Assembly: GCA_003999685.1 (NCBI GenBank)
Contig: CP021227.1
Coordinates: 806,001-870,000, forward strand
Length of the DNA stretch: 64,000 bases
Direction of reading: 5' to 3'
Source: Taiwanofungus camphoratus
Lineage: Eukaryota; Basidiomycota; Agaricomycetes; Polyporales; Taiwanofungaceae
A model generated the notes under the pieces. It made no database searches, was not told where the DNA came from, and saw only the letters and a program-made list of their open reading frames with translations. Positions 1 through 12,347 of this stretch are shown here, one piece after another; within the stretch, counting starts at the first letter, position 1, and each line of letters begins with the position of its first letter. A program made the translations under genes and the position numbers.

Positions 1-46
1 TGACACGCGCTACTGCCATTTGCGGAAATGGTAGTGTCGAGAAGTT

Positions 47-1409
47 ATGTACGCGTCGACTGTAATGCATACCTGCCGCTGTTTGAGAGCTCCTCTCTCC
101 ACCTCCGCATTGTATGATAAAATTCTTGGTCTCCAAGCGAGACGAAAATGCATACCCCAACGTCGACTCATCTCTGGTGCTTCCCCCCGTCACACGCAAT
201 CAAACAATTCAGCGGCAACTAGCCTCCGAGAGTCGGAGGCGGATTCCAACTCGAAGGGAAAACAAAAAGAAAGCGTCGAGCAGAAGCCAAAGGATGTGAC
301 TGAAGAACCTCCTTTACCTATGCTTCAGCGTCCACTCGGTGTGCGAGACAGACCAACCACGGGGCCGAAGACGTGGGCTCAAACTAGGGAGGAGTTGATG
401 GATCAAGAGAAGAGGCTGGAGAAGAGAAAACACCTGTTTGTATCTGATTTCCCAATGCCTTTCCAGTTAATGACATGTTCGCCTCTTCAATTATCGTAGA
501 GTCAAAGAAGCTACAAGGGGCTACTTCGCAGACTTAAGTGCGACGCGCAGACATGGTGGAAAGACATGGATTGCGCCAAGGGTGATGATACGTGAGGATG
601 TGAGCATCATTCAGTTGCAGAGCTTGGCGATCATACAGTAGAAGCGACGTGCTACAATGAGGCCAATGCTTGCACCTCACCGTTCCTGACTCAATGGTGT
701 CTTCTGTGATTCGAATGCTGAGGGATACCTCTAGAAAGCTCTATATTTCCCAGACATTGCAGGTACTACACTGAACTCGGAGGCCAATGTTCACACTACT
801 TCCCTTTGCACGGGAAAAGTGTCCGTCATTGCCATGCTCTCCACAAAAATATCCGAGGTCTGTCCCTGTTCTCTTACTCGTAACTGCTCTGCTTTGCTTA
901 CCCGTTCTCTTCCACGGTACGTGATATATGCAAACGTTTGTCCATCTGACTTCTAGCTACAAACCGCCAATTTCATCAGTGCCGCACACTCAGAATACTC
1001 TTCACATCCATCGTATCGATACATTCAAATAAATCTACAAGAGAATCTTCTCAAGTCTCTGCTCGTCTCTCTGTTTACCTCAAGTATCCGCAAGAATATT
1101 CCGCAGGTTTTGTGGGACACTTATCTTGTTAGCAGCCAAAATATGGAGTGAGCAAATTTATTATGAGACATCAACGCCCTAGAATTGTCTACGATGTAAG
1201 CATATACTGACATAAAGTCGATATCATATTATAGATACATCCGCGATGACTTGGGAATGTCAAATCGTCATGTAGGCTACATCTATCTGGTTGATGAGCA
1301 GTGTCGGGTCCGTTGGGCCGGATGCGCTGATCCCATGCCTCAAGAGGTGGAAGCTCTCAAAGTGTGCACCGGCGTGTTGCTCAGTAGGCATGCAAAGACT
1401 GCGCAATGA
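47..1409 (+). CDS. ATP10: Mitochondrial F1Fo ATP synthase assembly factor Atp10
   Basis: Atp10 is a mitochondrial inner-membrane chaperone that helps assemble Fo subunit 6 into the ATP synthase. Proposed exons are 47-435, 500-599, 735-857, 957-1147 and 1235-1409, all GT-AG, giving about 325 aa. The N-terminus is rich in Arg, Ser and Leu and lacks acidic residues, as expected for a matrix presequence. Family landmarks appear in order: RPLGVRDRPTT, HGGKTWIAPRVMIRED, KALYFPDIAG, then VHTTSLCTGKVSVIAMLS in exon 3, QINLQENLLKSLLVSLF in exon 4, and HVGYIYLVDEQCRVRWAGCA in exon 5, ending shortly after CTGVLL. The start at 47 is the first ATG in frame upstream of the presequence. The exon 3/4 junction (858-956) is the least certain, because a stronger GTACGT donor lies at 917 but would leave a 40-nt intron and non-family residues. 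No frameshift or stop is seen, so the gene looks intact. Confidence 0.9.
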
Positions 1410-1949
1410 TGACTGTATGTGCTACTACATACGGTACGGGAGTGTTCCCCTACTCATGTGCAGCATACGAGTGCATATGATACTCTAGACACGTCGAGGT
1501 CCAGGTCCTCATCACGGTTCATAGAAGTACATTTCCGCCATACAACAATTAACAGTTTTCTGAATATCGATCAAGACTTCGTGCGGGAGGTGTCTGGTTG
1601 TCTTAGTTGTTGGCGTGGTCGCTCCGTGGCATCACCTAAGCTGCGTGGCCGGCCCCGTACGCCATGGTGGGGCCCTGGTTGGGTGTGCTCAACAGCGCTA
1701 GGAATTCCGGAACTCATGAATATATATTATATATCATTGATATATGAGTGGCGCAAAGTTGTGACCTCTGAGGATGGTGGTATGCCTTCTGCGCACTGTC
1801 CCTTCGCTGTGCTGAGGCTGAGGCCGTGCGAAGTCCCGGCAGGCGAAACACAGAGGCACAATACTGTGCCTAGTAGATAGATCATAAAACCCGTCGGATA
1901 TGTTTTCTCGCCGAGTGAATATACATAATGTGACACCTGTCGCACTGGC
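1410..1949. other. Intergenic, ATP10 3' flank
   Basis: About 540 bp between ATP10 and the LINE insertion. Only short open frames without recognisable similarity are present. It holds an AT-rich ATATATTATATATCATTGATATAT stretch near 1720-1745 (overlapping dyad) and a GC-rich segment near 1640-1675. I see no gene in it. Confidence 0.6.
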
Positions 1950-1961
1950 AAGTGTCATGCT
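1950..1961 (+). repeat. Target-site duplication of LINE-1, 5' copy
   Basis: AAGTGTCATGCT occurs here and again at 11259-11270 directly after the poly(A) tail of the forward LINE. A 10-12 bp duplication of this kind is typical of target-primed reverse transcription. Confidence 0.85.
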
Positions 1962-2023
1962 ACACCGCTTCTTGAACCAGTACCACCATCATCTCCATTA
2001 GGCGCCCTAGCTTAGTCGTCGAA

Positions 2024-5000
2024 ATGGCTCCTGCTTTCACTCCCACTTCCAACCCAACTGGCTCCCATTATACCGCTGGTGACTCTCAAGTCACTGGGAC
2101 GCCCTCGACTGGCTCGTCGTCTTCGAGGGTGTCCGGCGGTACACCTTCAGGGCGACCTGCCCCATATCCTGCGCCTGATGTGCGGGGATCTCAAACTCAA
2201 GCTCAAGTCGAGGCTCTACGACTTGCTCGTGGAGCTTCCTTTGAGATGGAGACGATTCCAGAGTCGTCTCCACCTCCCTCATCTGCTGCAGCGGCTTTCA
2301 TGCCAACTCAGCCTTTCATGCCCACCCCCACACCAGAGGTGAGCAACCCCCAGAGGGACATCGAGGACAACACGTTTATCGATTTCCCACAGGGGGGGCC
2401 TGCACTGCATGTCACGGCTTTACCCGAGGCCACGATGTATGCAACGGCCCCCAAAGTGCAGGTCTTCCAAGGCACCTGCTCGTCACAAGATGAGACTCCA
2501 GATTCCCTGCTAGCGGCCATCAGGGAATCGTTGCAACACATCTCGTACACTTTGCACGTCGACCGGGATGCGTATTCACGTATCATACGGAGGGATGTAA
2601 ACAAGTACCACGCTGAAGCTTATGGACTTGAGTGGAGGGATACAGCACAAGCCGCTCTGCAGGTGGCCAATCAAATGGTCACTCTGATTGGAGCGGAACA
2701 TATCGTGGACCTTAACGGGATTGGTCATCTGGCTACCCGTGTACGCGAATTAGTCGACATTAGGGCGGAGTTGGAAGCCACTATTGCCGAACAACGCAGA
2801 ACCATCGGCGAAATGTCGACGGCACTCACATCAGTACTCCCCAAACCATCGGATCAATGGTTTGAAGGAGCACGCACAACGCTTGGGGCCATAGCGACCT
2901 CAACCACCAATGATAGTGGCAAGCTCATCCAAGCCGTCACTACGAACACTTCTACCCTACGAGCATTGTCGAAAAGAGTGGAGGGAATAGCTGCCGCAGC
3001 ACCAGGTTACGCCGCTGCTACGGCCTCATCATCTGCTAAACAGACGCCCAAACAGGTGCGCATCCAGTCATCACCTAAAGAAGGACCCAAATCTGCACAG
3101 GCAGACAAGGGAAAGAAGCGCGCAGTCCCACCCTCCCCCACGAGGAGTAGGGCGGCTTCGCCCTTAGTGAAAAAGGCGAATAAAGCTCAGGTAATCGACC
3201 TTACAGCTGATGATGGTCCTAACTGGGACGACATACGGGGAGCGACAGAGATCGCGCAAATCGCCCCCAACATCTCATTGTCCGATGCTCTACGCATTGT
3301 GCAAGAAATGGCAGCCTCCGCCCAAGTGTTGTCCAGACAAGGCGATGGCAGAACACGCGATCCTCGCCCTCGCCCTGGAATAGGACGTGGGCGTGGAATC
3401 GGACCTACGATGCAGGCACAGGACCCTACCCGTCCACTAATCACAATTGGCGCTCCCTCACCTGTTCGCCCTCCTCCCGTGATCAAACATGCAACACAAC
3501 CGGCCCGGGGTGCAAGCCCTAAGACCGTGGTTCTTAGATTCGACCGAGCTCTAGAGCTCGGTGATCTCCTAGATCTCGACAGCCTCAAGGCCGTCGCCCA
3601 ACAATTATTGGCCGGAGCAGGAGGCTCCGTCAATTATCTTGTAAATGCTATTGTGCCACCAGGAAATGGAGAGGTGCATTTAGTATTCAGTGAACGCCCC
3701 TCCACAATGGAATTGGGCGCACTTCGAGCTGGAATAGGACAACTAGTCGCTCCTCATGTGGCACCGGATGGAATGAACCCGGTCGGACTATCGCTCGACT
3801 GGGCCCACATCATCATCCAGATGGCGATCAAGGCGTTCCCGCTGTACCGGGACGGAACCAGGGTCGAATACACACTGCTTGAAGTATTCCAAGAACTCGT
3901 GCGGAACAATGAGTGGGCGGAAGACTTAGTCTTACACCCACACCATTCGCCTAAGGCTCGTTACCAAGCGGCCTCGGGCGGCAGCAGCTTATTCATTTTT
4001 GCCATATTCAATACCCGGTCTGGTTCTACGGCCATCCGGATCATGAAGAAACCGGTCCGCCTTTTCGGCAAGACGTACCGCTTACAACTGTGGATCGAGA
4101 CCTCAGCTGTCCCGCTCTGCCTCCGGTGTTGACAATGGGGCCACATTGCCCCATTATGTCAGTCGGCTCATGAGTGTTGCGTCAAGTGCGGCGAACCTCA
4201 TATATTGGCATTACATGAAGAACAAGCTTCGTGTTGTGCGCAACGAAGGGCTGCAATGTCGGTGAAAACCATTGCGTGCCCACCAGAACACGCCAGTTGC
4301 CCGAATTGTGGCAAAACTGGCGAAGACAGACATCAAGCGGATTTGCCCAAGTGCCAGTGGGCGAAGAAGCGGTGTGACCAACAGTGGCATAAGGCACACC
4401 CGCTGATGAGTCCCGTAGCCTCCTGGGCCCCGAATCGCGATTTTAGGAGCTTTCTGATCCCCCAACCGACCACTCTAAGACTCTCCTACAGCCTACGACA
4501 GGAGGGATAGGTTCCTATAATATTCCTAACGCCCCCTCTCCTTCCTAAACCCTCCTAACACCCTACGAAGTCTTGCGAAGTCACACGAGGTGCTACGAGA
4601 TTTCGAATGCTAGACGCGAAGTCCCTAACTCCTGCTAAGTCCACTATCAGACACTGCCGGCCCTCCCATACTGTTCCATTGGATCTAGGTCCTATCTACA
4701 ACGTCACTCATCCCGGGCTTAGCTAAGAAGTCTTAGCTAAGTCTCTCCTAGCTCTTGTGATTGCAGCTACCTCCGATAGGCTCCGAAACGGTCCGAAGTT
4801 CCGGAAATTGGACTTAGGAAGCCTTGTGCACCCCCATGGGTCTCGATCCTATGCCATAAGGTCATCCTAGGGTGTACCCATATGACCCTCCACCCAGTTA
4901 GGACACCTCCTGCCCCGATTAGGCCAAGTCCTGCTGCTAAGAACTTCGTGCGCTCTTAGCCCGCTAAGATAGGTGATCACGGCGCATGGCTGCTCTCGGA

Positions 5001-6411
5001 TAGTCATCCCGCCCTCGTGAATGAAGTTGGTCACCTTTCTACCGTTCGTAGTTCCCCTGTTTCAGTTCCTAATTAGTTCCTATCCCCCTCGTGTTCACTT
5101 CGGAGTCCATGCGTTTTAGTACACATTTCGGACTCGTAAGGATCACTTCGCGCAAGATTAGTTCACCTCACGCTCCCCTATTTAGTCAGAGGTAGTTTAC
5201 TATGTACGAGAGAGACCCCTCAGTGCATGCTTCTCTCTTTGGAATACCAGTTCCCCTGTAGCTCCGATCTCAGGAAAGTGCCGCGAGTACAATCTTAGGA
5301 ACAGTCCTAAGGTCCCTAAGTCTCCACCCCAGCTCCGTTTCAGTACCTTTGAACTACGTCTACGCTCGCGATATATCTACGAACCACGTCTACGCTTCCC
5401 GAACTACGCACTACGATCTACGAAGTCGCCGTGACTTCGTGCCCTTCAGCACCTCTTATAGCACCTATCCGGTGGGCCTCCGCCTTAGTTATACCCTTAG
5501 GCTCACGTTGCGTCATCCCTACGTCCTACGAATAACCCTACGACTCCCCCATAGCCTTCATTACAGGTTATAGTACATCTCTCTACGCCCTCGAACTCTC
5601 CGACCCACACCTCGACGTCATCAGACACTTCAGAGCTTCCAGCAACCTCGTTCCCTCATTCCTATTCCAAGTATTAGCTCTCCGAACCATCCGACCTCTC
5701 CTACAAGTCTCCTACGCTAGCCAAACCTCGCCCACCTCGCTCTAACAAACCTCTAAGCCTTACACCCTTTAGCTAACTCTAGCTAAAAGGACTTCGCAGC
5801 AGTCTCGTACCCTCTGCCGCTTGGTAGAAATTATAGTCCATTGGCTTATTGCTCCCTAACTCTATACAGCCTACGAAGTCAGCTCGCGCAATTTAGCTAA
5901 AACTTCGAAGGACTTCGCAGAATCTCGAAGGACTTCGTGTACTTTGGAGGGCCTCGCAAGGCCTTAGGAATTGTATAGCACTTAGGAACAAGATCCTGTT
6001 GTGCAGGACCCTTGACCCCTTACTCCCCCACTTACAAAAACAAGACATACAGGTTTCCCGGTATCGTACAGGTTGTAGCTCCTACCCTCATATCCTCACA
6101 GTTATCACACTACCCCCAGCCACGTTGCGGAGCACTCCCTAGGTACCAGGGTCCTCTAGGTCGTATCACCGCCAGTGTTGTCTGTTGCCAAAGGAAGGGC
6201 GGCAGCAGCAAAAGCTGCTACCAGAGGTAAATTACGTGGCCTATCTGAAAAGGCATGCGGTAAACAGCCAGCTCGTCCTGGACCGTCGGATGAGTTATAC
6301 GAGATCACGGACCCTTCTGATACAGAAGGCGTATCTGGTCACGAAAGCGGAGAGATCCATTCCAGCGATTCGAGCACGCCTAGGCCTCAAGGTGCTGGAG
6401 GAGTGACCGCA
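2024..6411 (+). pseudogene. LINE-1 ORF1 (gag-like, zinc knuckles), interrupted
   Basis: The first 702 codons run 2024-4132 from an ATG. Translation is Pro/Ser/Ala-rich, then a predicted helical region, then RNA-binding-type knuckles. A TGA at 4130-4132 falls inside the first knuckle (CLRC-stop-QWGHIAPLC), most simply a TGG-to-TGA change. The frame then continues through further Cys/His clusters (CVKCGEPH, CPNCGKTGEDRH) to 4403, where F1 copy A is inserted. Removing F1 and one CCGC duplicate restores a continuous frame (KAHPPVLSVAKGRAAA) that ends at a TAA at 6409-6411. ORF1 proteins of this class bind element RNA as part of the retrotransposition particle. The interruption and the stop make this copy non-functional. 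Confidence 0.85.
4404..6168 (+). mobile_element. F1 element copy A (TGAT...ATCA, non-coding), in LINE-1 ORF1
   Basis: 1765 bp beginning TGATGAGTCCCGTAG and ending CCTAGGTCGTATCA, flanked by CCGC at 4400-4403 and 6169-6172. It has TG...CA termini like an LTR but no primer-binding site, polypurine tract or credible protein. The recurrent 74-codon open frame at 5349-5573 starts with TTG and reflects TACG-rich sequence. Internal features include repeated TTAGCTAA palindromes (around 4728-4745 and 5770-5900) and clustered CTACG/CGAAGTC motifs. It could be a solo LTR or a complete non-autonomous element; the sequence here cannot decide. Six other copies occur in the window. Confidence 0.85.
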
Positions 6412-6436
6412 TAAGAGGACAATATTGTAGTTGCCT

Positions 6437-9400
6437 ATGTATAGTACACCACAAAGCTTGGATGTAAATATTACAAATAACAGATCTGAGTCTCCATTAG
6501 AGGCACCAGACCCCAATCGCACACCAAGCCCATCAGTTGGAGGTGACGAAGTTGAGAATGAACCGAACAATCAGCGCATCCTCACCATTATTAGTGCAAA
6601 TGTTCAGAAATCGGCAAAAAACACTGGAATTTTGCTGGAAAGACACAGGGATGCAGATATAATTTGCATACAAGAAATATACTGGGGACGCATCAAGGAT
6701 GTAGCCTCAGCAAAGTCACGAGAAGGGGAGGCGTATGAGAATACGTTTGCCCATGCCTCGTTCAAGTGCCTCGGGGCATCAAAAGATTCCCGGGTCGCAG
6801 TATATGTCAACAAGCGGTGGGCTTCGGCTTCTCCACAAGTTGTCACCCACAGTGTCTCCCATAAGGATTGCCTTATGGTAGCGCTCAAACTTTCGTCCAG
6901 AGACTTCAATGTCCTGAACGTGTACAACAACAGCACCACATTTGATGCTGTCCGATACTTGGAAACACGTGTACACGCGCTTCCACCCATTGCGTGTATG
7001 TGCAGGGATTTCAATCTCCACCACCCATTATGGGATGCACGAGCTGCGAGATCTCGAGTGCAGCCTCCGCACTACGCTGATTCCAATCGCCTTATCGAGT
7101 TGGCCCAGGCTGAACTTGATCTGGTCTTGATGAACGCCCAGGACGGTCCAGTCACTTGGCGTTCCCACAATATCGCTCTCACGCCTGGAGTCATTGACTT
7201 GGTGTGGATCGACCCAGTGTACTATGAAGGCCAAGACCTTCATGTACTCATGTCACATCGCCACAACAGTGACCACGCGGTCCTGCGGTGGGAGATGCCG
7301 ATTGAGGTTGAGCCAGAACCGGTGCGGGGTATTCCTCGTACCGGCGACGCGGCCCAACAATTTGTGACGGCAATGGCGAAACTGTTCGCTGATTACCCTA
7401 CACATTTCAGCAGTGCCCAAGGCGTTGAAAGAATGGGGAACCGCCTCGAGCGAGACCTCCAACGACTATGGATGGAGTTTTCAGCAGTAAAATGACCATT
7501 CAAACGTTCAAAGTCGTGGTGGGATGCTGCATGCTCCCGTGCGGCCACTAAGCTGGCGAACACCCAGCACCGCCTTAGTGCAGCGTCTGGGCAGTATCGC
7601 TATATACGTCATCAGTTGGGACCTGGTGCTCAGGCCACTGCAGATGCATATGATGTTGCCGCTGAACTTCGGTCCGAACGGCATAAACAATGTGCAACAC
7701 TTCGCCTTGCCACGAAGTGGGCGAAGCGCGCACACTTTGATCGGATCATGGATGAATCCAATCCCCAATTGATCTCGGACTTTGTTGCATGGACAAAGCC
7801 GAGACGGCAAGAGGCCACTATTCAGCTGCGGCAAGCTGATGGTGCGCCAGTCCAAAGTGCGGCTGATCTCAGTCGTGCCTTCCAAGCTCAGTTCACGCCC
7901 GCCAACCCACGGCTGGTGGATCTGTCGTTTGTGGATGAAATTCCCCAAAGGGAGGAATTGACTTTACCAGACATTAGTGAGTTTGAGATTCACAAGAATC
8001 TCAAATCCACTAGCAATACGTCCGCACCCGGTCCCGATCATGTGAACTGGATGTGGATTAAATGGATGGTAGATCGGATCGAGCGCTCTGAGGAGGGCAT
8101 CGAGACTGATCTCGGTATACATGTGCGACAATGGCTGCGCGTGTATTATAACGCTTGCCTCGATTTTGAGGTCTACCCGAGCGTCTTCAAGCGGTCTGTT
8201 ACGGTGGTTTTACCCAAACCGAACAAACCGGACTATATGCTAGCGAAGGCCTACAGGCCTATCTGCTTGCTGAATTGTTTTGGCAAACTGTTTGAAAAGA
8301 TCATTGCCAAACGAATGCAGTGGGATGCTCAGAAGTGGGGGATCCTACATCCATGCCAGTTTGGTGGGGCTATGCAGCATAGTACCACTGATGCTGGCAT
8401 CCAGCTTGTGCACAATGTCAAAGAGGCATGGGCACGAAACCTTATCCCATCGGTGCTATTGCTCGATGTGTCACAATTCTACCCGTCCATCAACCATGAT
8501 GCACTGGTAGGAATCATGCAAAAGCAGGGCTTCAATAGCAAGCTCTGCAATTTCATGGCAAATTACTTGATCGGGCAGAAAACCCGATTCTTGTTCAATG
8601 GCACCCTGACTGATCCATCTGACTTTGATGTCGGAGTTGGTCAGGGTTCTAGTTTATCCCCGATTCTATCTGGGATTTATATTGCACCGGTCATACACAA
8701 GTGGGCACCAGTCCATTTGGTACAACCGGGCCGTACCGGGACCCAGTTCTATGTGGACGACGGTCTCATCATGGCAGCTTCGCCGAAGGCTGTTGACGAC
8801 AGCCCACAAGCCCTTGTTTTGAAGAATAACGCCATTTTGGCGGATGTCTTTCATGATCTCGTTGGTGATCTGAACCGTTTAGGTTTAGGCGTCGAAGGAG
8901 ATAAGTTGGAGTTGATGCACTTTTGGAAGCGCCAGAAGGGGTGTTCGACTTCCCGACCCCTTGGTCCGGATCTAACCATCTGAACTGATGGACATGACGT
9001 CACTTTGCGAGCAAAGGACACAATGCGCTATCTAGGGTTCTTTTTAGACCCCAAGCTTAGTTTCCATGCACACGTGCAATTTTACGCTAATAAGGTGGCC
9101 AGCACGTGCAATGCACTTCGCATGCTCGGTAATTCGGCACGCGGATTCCATCCCATCAACAAACGGCGGCTCTATATTGCGCACGTCGTTCCATTGATGC
9201 TATACGGCGCTCAACTGTGGTGGAATCCACGGTGAAAGGGCCTCAAATGGGCTGCAAAAGAATTGCAGACCACCCAGTCGAGAGCAGCTAGGTGGATCAC
9301 CGGCTGCTTTAAGACCACACCGATCGGGGCGATGGAGATGTTGGGTGGGTTGGTTCCCATCCGCATCCAGGTCGACCGGTACATGGAAAAAGCTGCGCTT

Positions 9401-10936
9401 AGAGCGCGGTGAGTTCATGAAGGGCACCCAATGAGGGCCGCTCTTCCACCTTATTGGGCGACCAACGTCACCAATATCACTGCGCCATGGCCGCTTAACT
9501 CGCGTCGTGGCAAAAAACAGGCTGTCACCCCCATGACGTTCATAGATCGCATCGGGCGGCAGTCATCAGAAGACTTTGCACCACTCCACCCGGAGGCGCG
9601 GCCCGGTGATCGGGTCGTGGATCGGTACATTGATCGCTTCGAGCGGGTGTTCTTGGACGGAAAAGGTCCAAACAAACGCTCTCCTGAATTCGCCGACTGG
9701 TTGGAGTTCACCTGGTGGCCGGAATTCCGGCGCCAGCTGGCCCAGCCAGAAGGGCGAATGCTATTTACTGATGGGTCGTATGCAAATGCGCCCACAGTGA
9801 GATCCGGTAGCGCGTGGCTCATCATTGACGGAGAAGATCACGTTGCCCATGGGAAGTTCGGGGCCGGCAAGGTCCAGAGCTTTGATGCAGAGATGTTGGC
9901 ATTGGCACGCGGGCTGCGTGAAGCGGTCCGTGACGTCCCTGTCCACATCACCACCTTTATAGTCTGTTCCGATAACCAATCAGCACTTGACCGAATTTTC
10001 AAGCCGGAGGTCGGACCGTCGCAGATGGCGGCGGTCATGGCCTCTCAACACGTCCGAGCATTCCTTGATGCAGATGAACGCCGACACATTGTCCTTTTTT
10101 GGGTCCCATCCTATAAAGGCATTTTTCAGAACAAGTTCGTTGACGAACTCGCGAAGAAGGCATTGGATGATCCCCAACCGGAATTCATCTCACAATCAAT
10201 GGCCCTCGCTCGTGTCAAGGCAAGGGTCAAAAAGCGTTGGGGGACATTAGTCGACAATCCCAACTATCGCGGTCGACGGTTATGAAAAGTAACTGAGGAC
10301 GCCCTACCGCTGCACGGGACCACGGCTAAGGGCACGTGGGTCTTGAAGGCAGCTGGCAAGTCCAACAAGGAGGTGGCATGTGTGTGTCGTGTGCTCACCA
10401 ACCATTTTCCAGGCGGCGAATACCGCTCTAGATTCAATATCCCTGGCCCTCACCTCTGTTTGTGCGGAGCGGAGGAAACCAGGGAACATGTGCTCTTTGA
10501 CTGTCCATTCTGGATCAGAACGAAGCGTCAACAGGGTCCTCGTGATCCGCTTCTGATGGGGCCCCCTGAACAAAGGGGATGGACCCCGGATGACATTATG
10601 GAGTTCCTTCGGCTCAACCCGATGGTCTCCACATTTGATTGGGCGGAGATTCTAGCAGAATCTCTGCTTGAAGCTGAAGCTGCGTGCACGAGAACATTCA
10701 CTCGTGCCCGTCTTATGTGCCACACTGTCGGAAGACAAGCGGCCTGGCAGCGGTTCCATGCGGACCGACATTTAGATCCCGGTATGACCACAGCCCTGAG
10801 TGGAAAGTACCGGGATTTCTGTGAGTGGTACAACGCCGAAGCGAAGGCGTTTGAAATGTACCATAATTGGATAGACGAGGGGATAGCGGAACCCAGTATC
10901 CGTGACGACCCCCCCATCTATCCGAACGATAACTGA
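6437..10936 (+). pseudogene. LINE-1 ORF2: endonuclease / reverse transcriptase / RNase H
   Basis: First domain: AP-type endonuclease with VCVQE-like IICIQEIYWG, then CMCRDFNLHHPLWD (family form GDFN, so the Gly is mutated here) and NSDHAVL. Second: reverse transcriptase with AYRPICLLNCFGKLFEK, LLDVSQFYPSINHDAL, VGQGSSLSPILSG and the catalytic FYVDD. Third: RNase H with LFTDGSYANA, FDAEMLALARGL, CSDNQSALD and WVPSYKG (usual His replaced by Tyr). Last: CLCGAEETREHVLFDC, the CCHC-type tail motif. TGA codons interrupt at 7493, 8981, 9233, 9410 and 10283. At 7493 LINE-2 retains CGA, and at 9233 it has TGG, so these are transition-derived stops. The first ATG lies 26 bp after the ORF1 stop. Confidence 0.9.
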
Positions 10937-11228
10937 GGCCTGAAACCTGTAGGGCTACACTCAGTTTCTTAAGTGATTTACTGACAGAATGGGATTACCG
11001 AGCCGAGTAAACACACAGAGCGTGAAAAAGCGGGTCGGGCGGGGGTCGGGTATGGCTTCCTATGGATGACTGTACCCCTCCTTTTGCAGGCCTTGTTGGA
11101 TTATATGCCCACGCCACATAACGAAGCCACTGAAAACTGTAGGTGTGCCGCTCATGCGGGCGCGGATGCCCACTTACTCTCATTATTACTCTACATGTAC
11201 CTACGTCGTATGGAGTATAAACTCGAGG

Positions 11229-11261
<33 letters not shown>

Positions 11262-11322
11262 TGTCATGCTTTTCGTGATACAAGAGCGCGCTATATGATA
11301 CCCCAAAAAGGAAACTGCACCA

Positions 11323-11355
<33 letters not shown>

Positions 11356-12347
11356 CCTCGAGTTTATACTCCATACGACGTAGGTACATGTAGAGTAATA
11401 ATGAGAGTAAGTGGGCATCCGCGCCCGCATGAGCGGCACACCTACAGTTTTCAGTGGCTTCGTTATGTGGCGTGGGCATATAATCCAACAAGGCCTGCAA
11501 AAGGAGGGGTACAGTCATCCATAGGAAGCCATACCCGACCCCCGCCCGACCCGCTTTTTCACGCTCTGTGTGTTTACTCGGCTCGGTAATCCCATTCTGT
11601 CAGTAAATCACTTAAGAAACTGAGTGTAGCCCTACAGGTTTCAGGCCTCAGTTATCGTTCGGATAGATGGGGGGGTCGTCACGGATACTGGGTTCCGCTA
11701 TCCCCTCGTCTATCCAATTATGGTACATTTCAAACGCCTTCGCTTCGGCGTTGTACCACTCACAGAAATCCCGGTACTTTCCACTCAGGGCTGTGGTCAT
11801 ACCGGGATCTAAATGTCGGTCCGCATGGAACCGCTGCCAGGCCGCTTGTCTTCCGACAGTGTGGCACATAAGACGGGCACGAGTGAATGTTCTCGTGCAC
11901 GCAGCTTCAGCTTCAAGCAGAGATTCTGCTAGAATCTCCGCCCAATCAAATGTGGAGACCATCGGGTTGAGCCGAAGGAACTCCATAATGTCATCCGGGG
12001 TCCATCCCCTTTGTTCAGGGGGCCCCATCAGAAGCGGATCACGAGGACCCTGTTGACGCTTCGTTCTGATCCAGAATGGACAGTCAAAGAGCACATGTTC
12101 CCTGGTTTCCTCCGCTCCGCACAAACAGAGGTGAGGGCCAGGGATATTGAATCTAGAGCGGTATTCGCCGCCTGGAAAATGGTTGGTGAGCACACGACAC
12201 ACACATGCCACCTCCTTGTTGGACTTGCCAGCTGCCTTCAAGACCCACGTGCCCTTAGCCGTGGTCCCGTGCAGCGGTAGGGCGTCCTCAGTTACTTTTC
12301 ATAACCGTCGACCGCGATAGTTGGGATTGTCGACTAATGTCCCCCAA
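10237..12347. repeat. Inverted repeat of identical LINE 3' ends (2 x 1024 bp, 63-bp spacer)
   Basis: Positions 10237-11260 and 11324-12347 are reverse complements without any difference I could find by eye. This includes 27-nt A and T homopolymers and the same TGA codon (10283-10285). Just outside, at 10236/12348, differences resume and run at a few per 60 bp. The 63-bp centre (11261-11323) is host DNA plus target-site duplications. Confidence 0.8.
11259..11325. repeat. Host remnant between the two LINE tails, with TSDs
   Basis: Contains the 3' duplicate of the LINE-1 target (AAGTGTCATGCT, 11259-11270), about 40 bp of host sequence, and one copy of the LINE-2 target (GAAACTGCACCACTT, 11311-11325). 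The partner of the latter is GAAACTGCGCCACTT at 19366-19380, differing only at a CpG. Confidence 0.85.

Larger units (their letters stand above)
1962..11260 (+). mobile_element. LINE-1: Tad1-like non-LTR retrotransposon, decayed
   Basis: A complete-length non-LTR element: short 5' UTR, ORF1 with zinc knuckles, ORF2 with AP endonuclease, reverse transcriptase, RNase H and a C-terminal CCHC-type motif, ~300-bp 3' UTR and a 27-nt A tail at 11234-11260. The domain set APE-RT-RNH with two ORFs is that of the fungal Tad1 clade. Without the F1 insertion at 4404-6168 it is about 7.5 kb. The element is flanked by AAGTGTCATGCT. It is inactive: at least six in-frame TGA codons break the two ORFs. The 5' boundary matches that of LINE-2 (both begin near CCGCTTCTTGAACCAG), so neither is 5'-truncated. 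Confidence 0.9.

Noticed and set aside
5349-5573. A 74-codon open frame recurring in most F1 copies (Tyr/Arg/Leu-rich)
   Set aside because: It starts at TTG rather than ATG, has a TACG-repeat composition, and is present in several copies only because they are the same element; substitutions show no codon pattern.
11066-11518. Mirrored open frames running through the poly-A/poly-T tails
   Set aside because: They translate LINE 3' UTR and homopolymer sequence and have no protein character.
10995-12280. Paired identical open frames in both orientations considered as duplicated genes
   Set aside because: They are sense and antisense readings of the same LINE ORF2 C-terminus in the inverted repeat.
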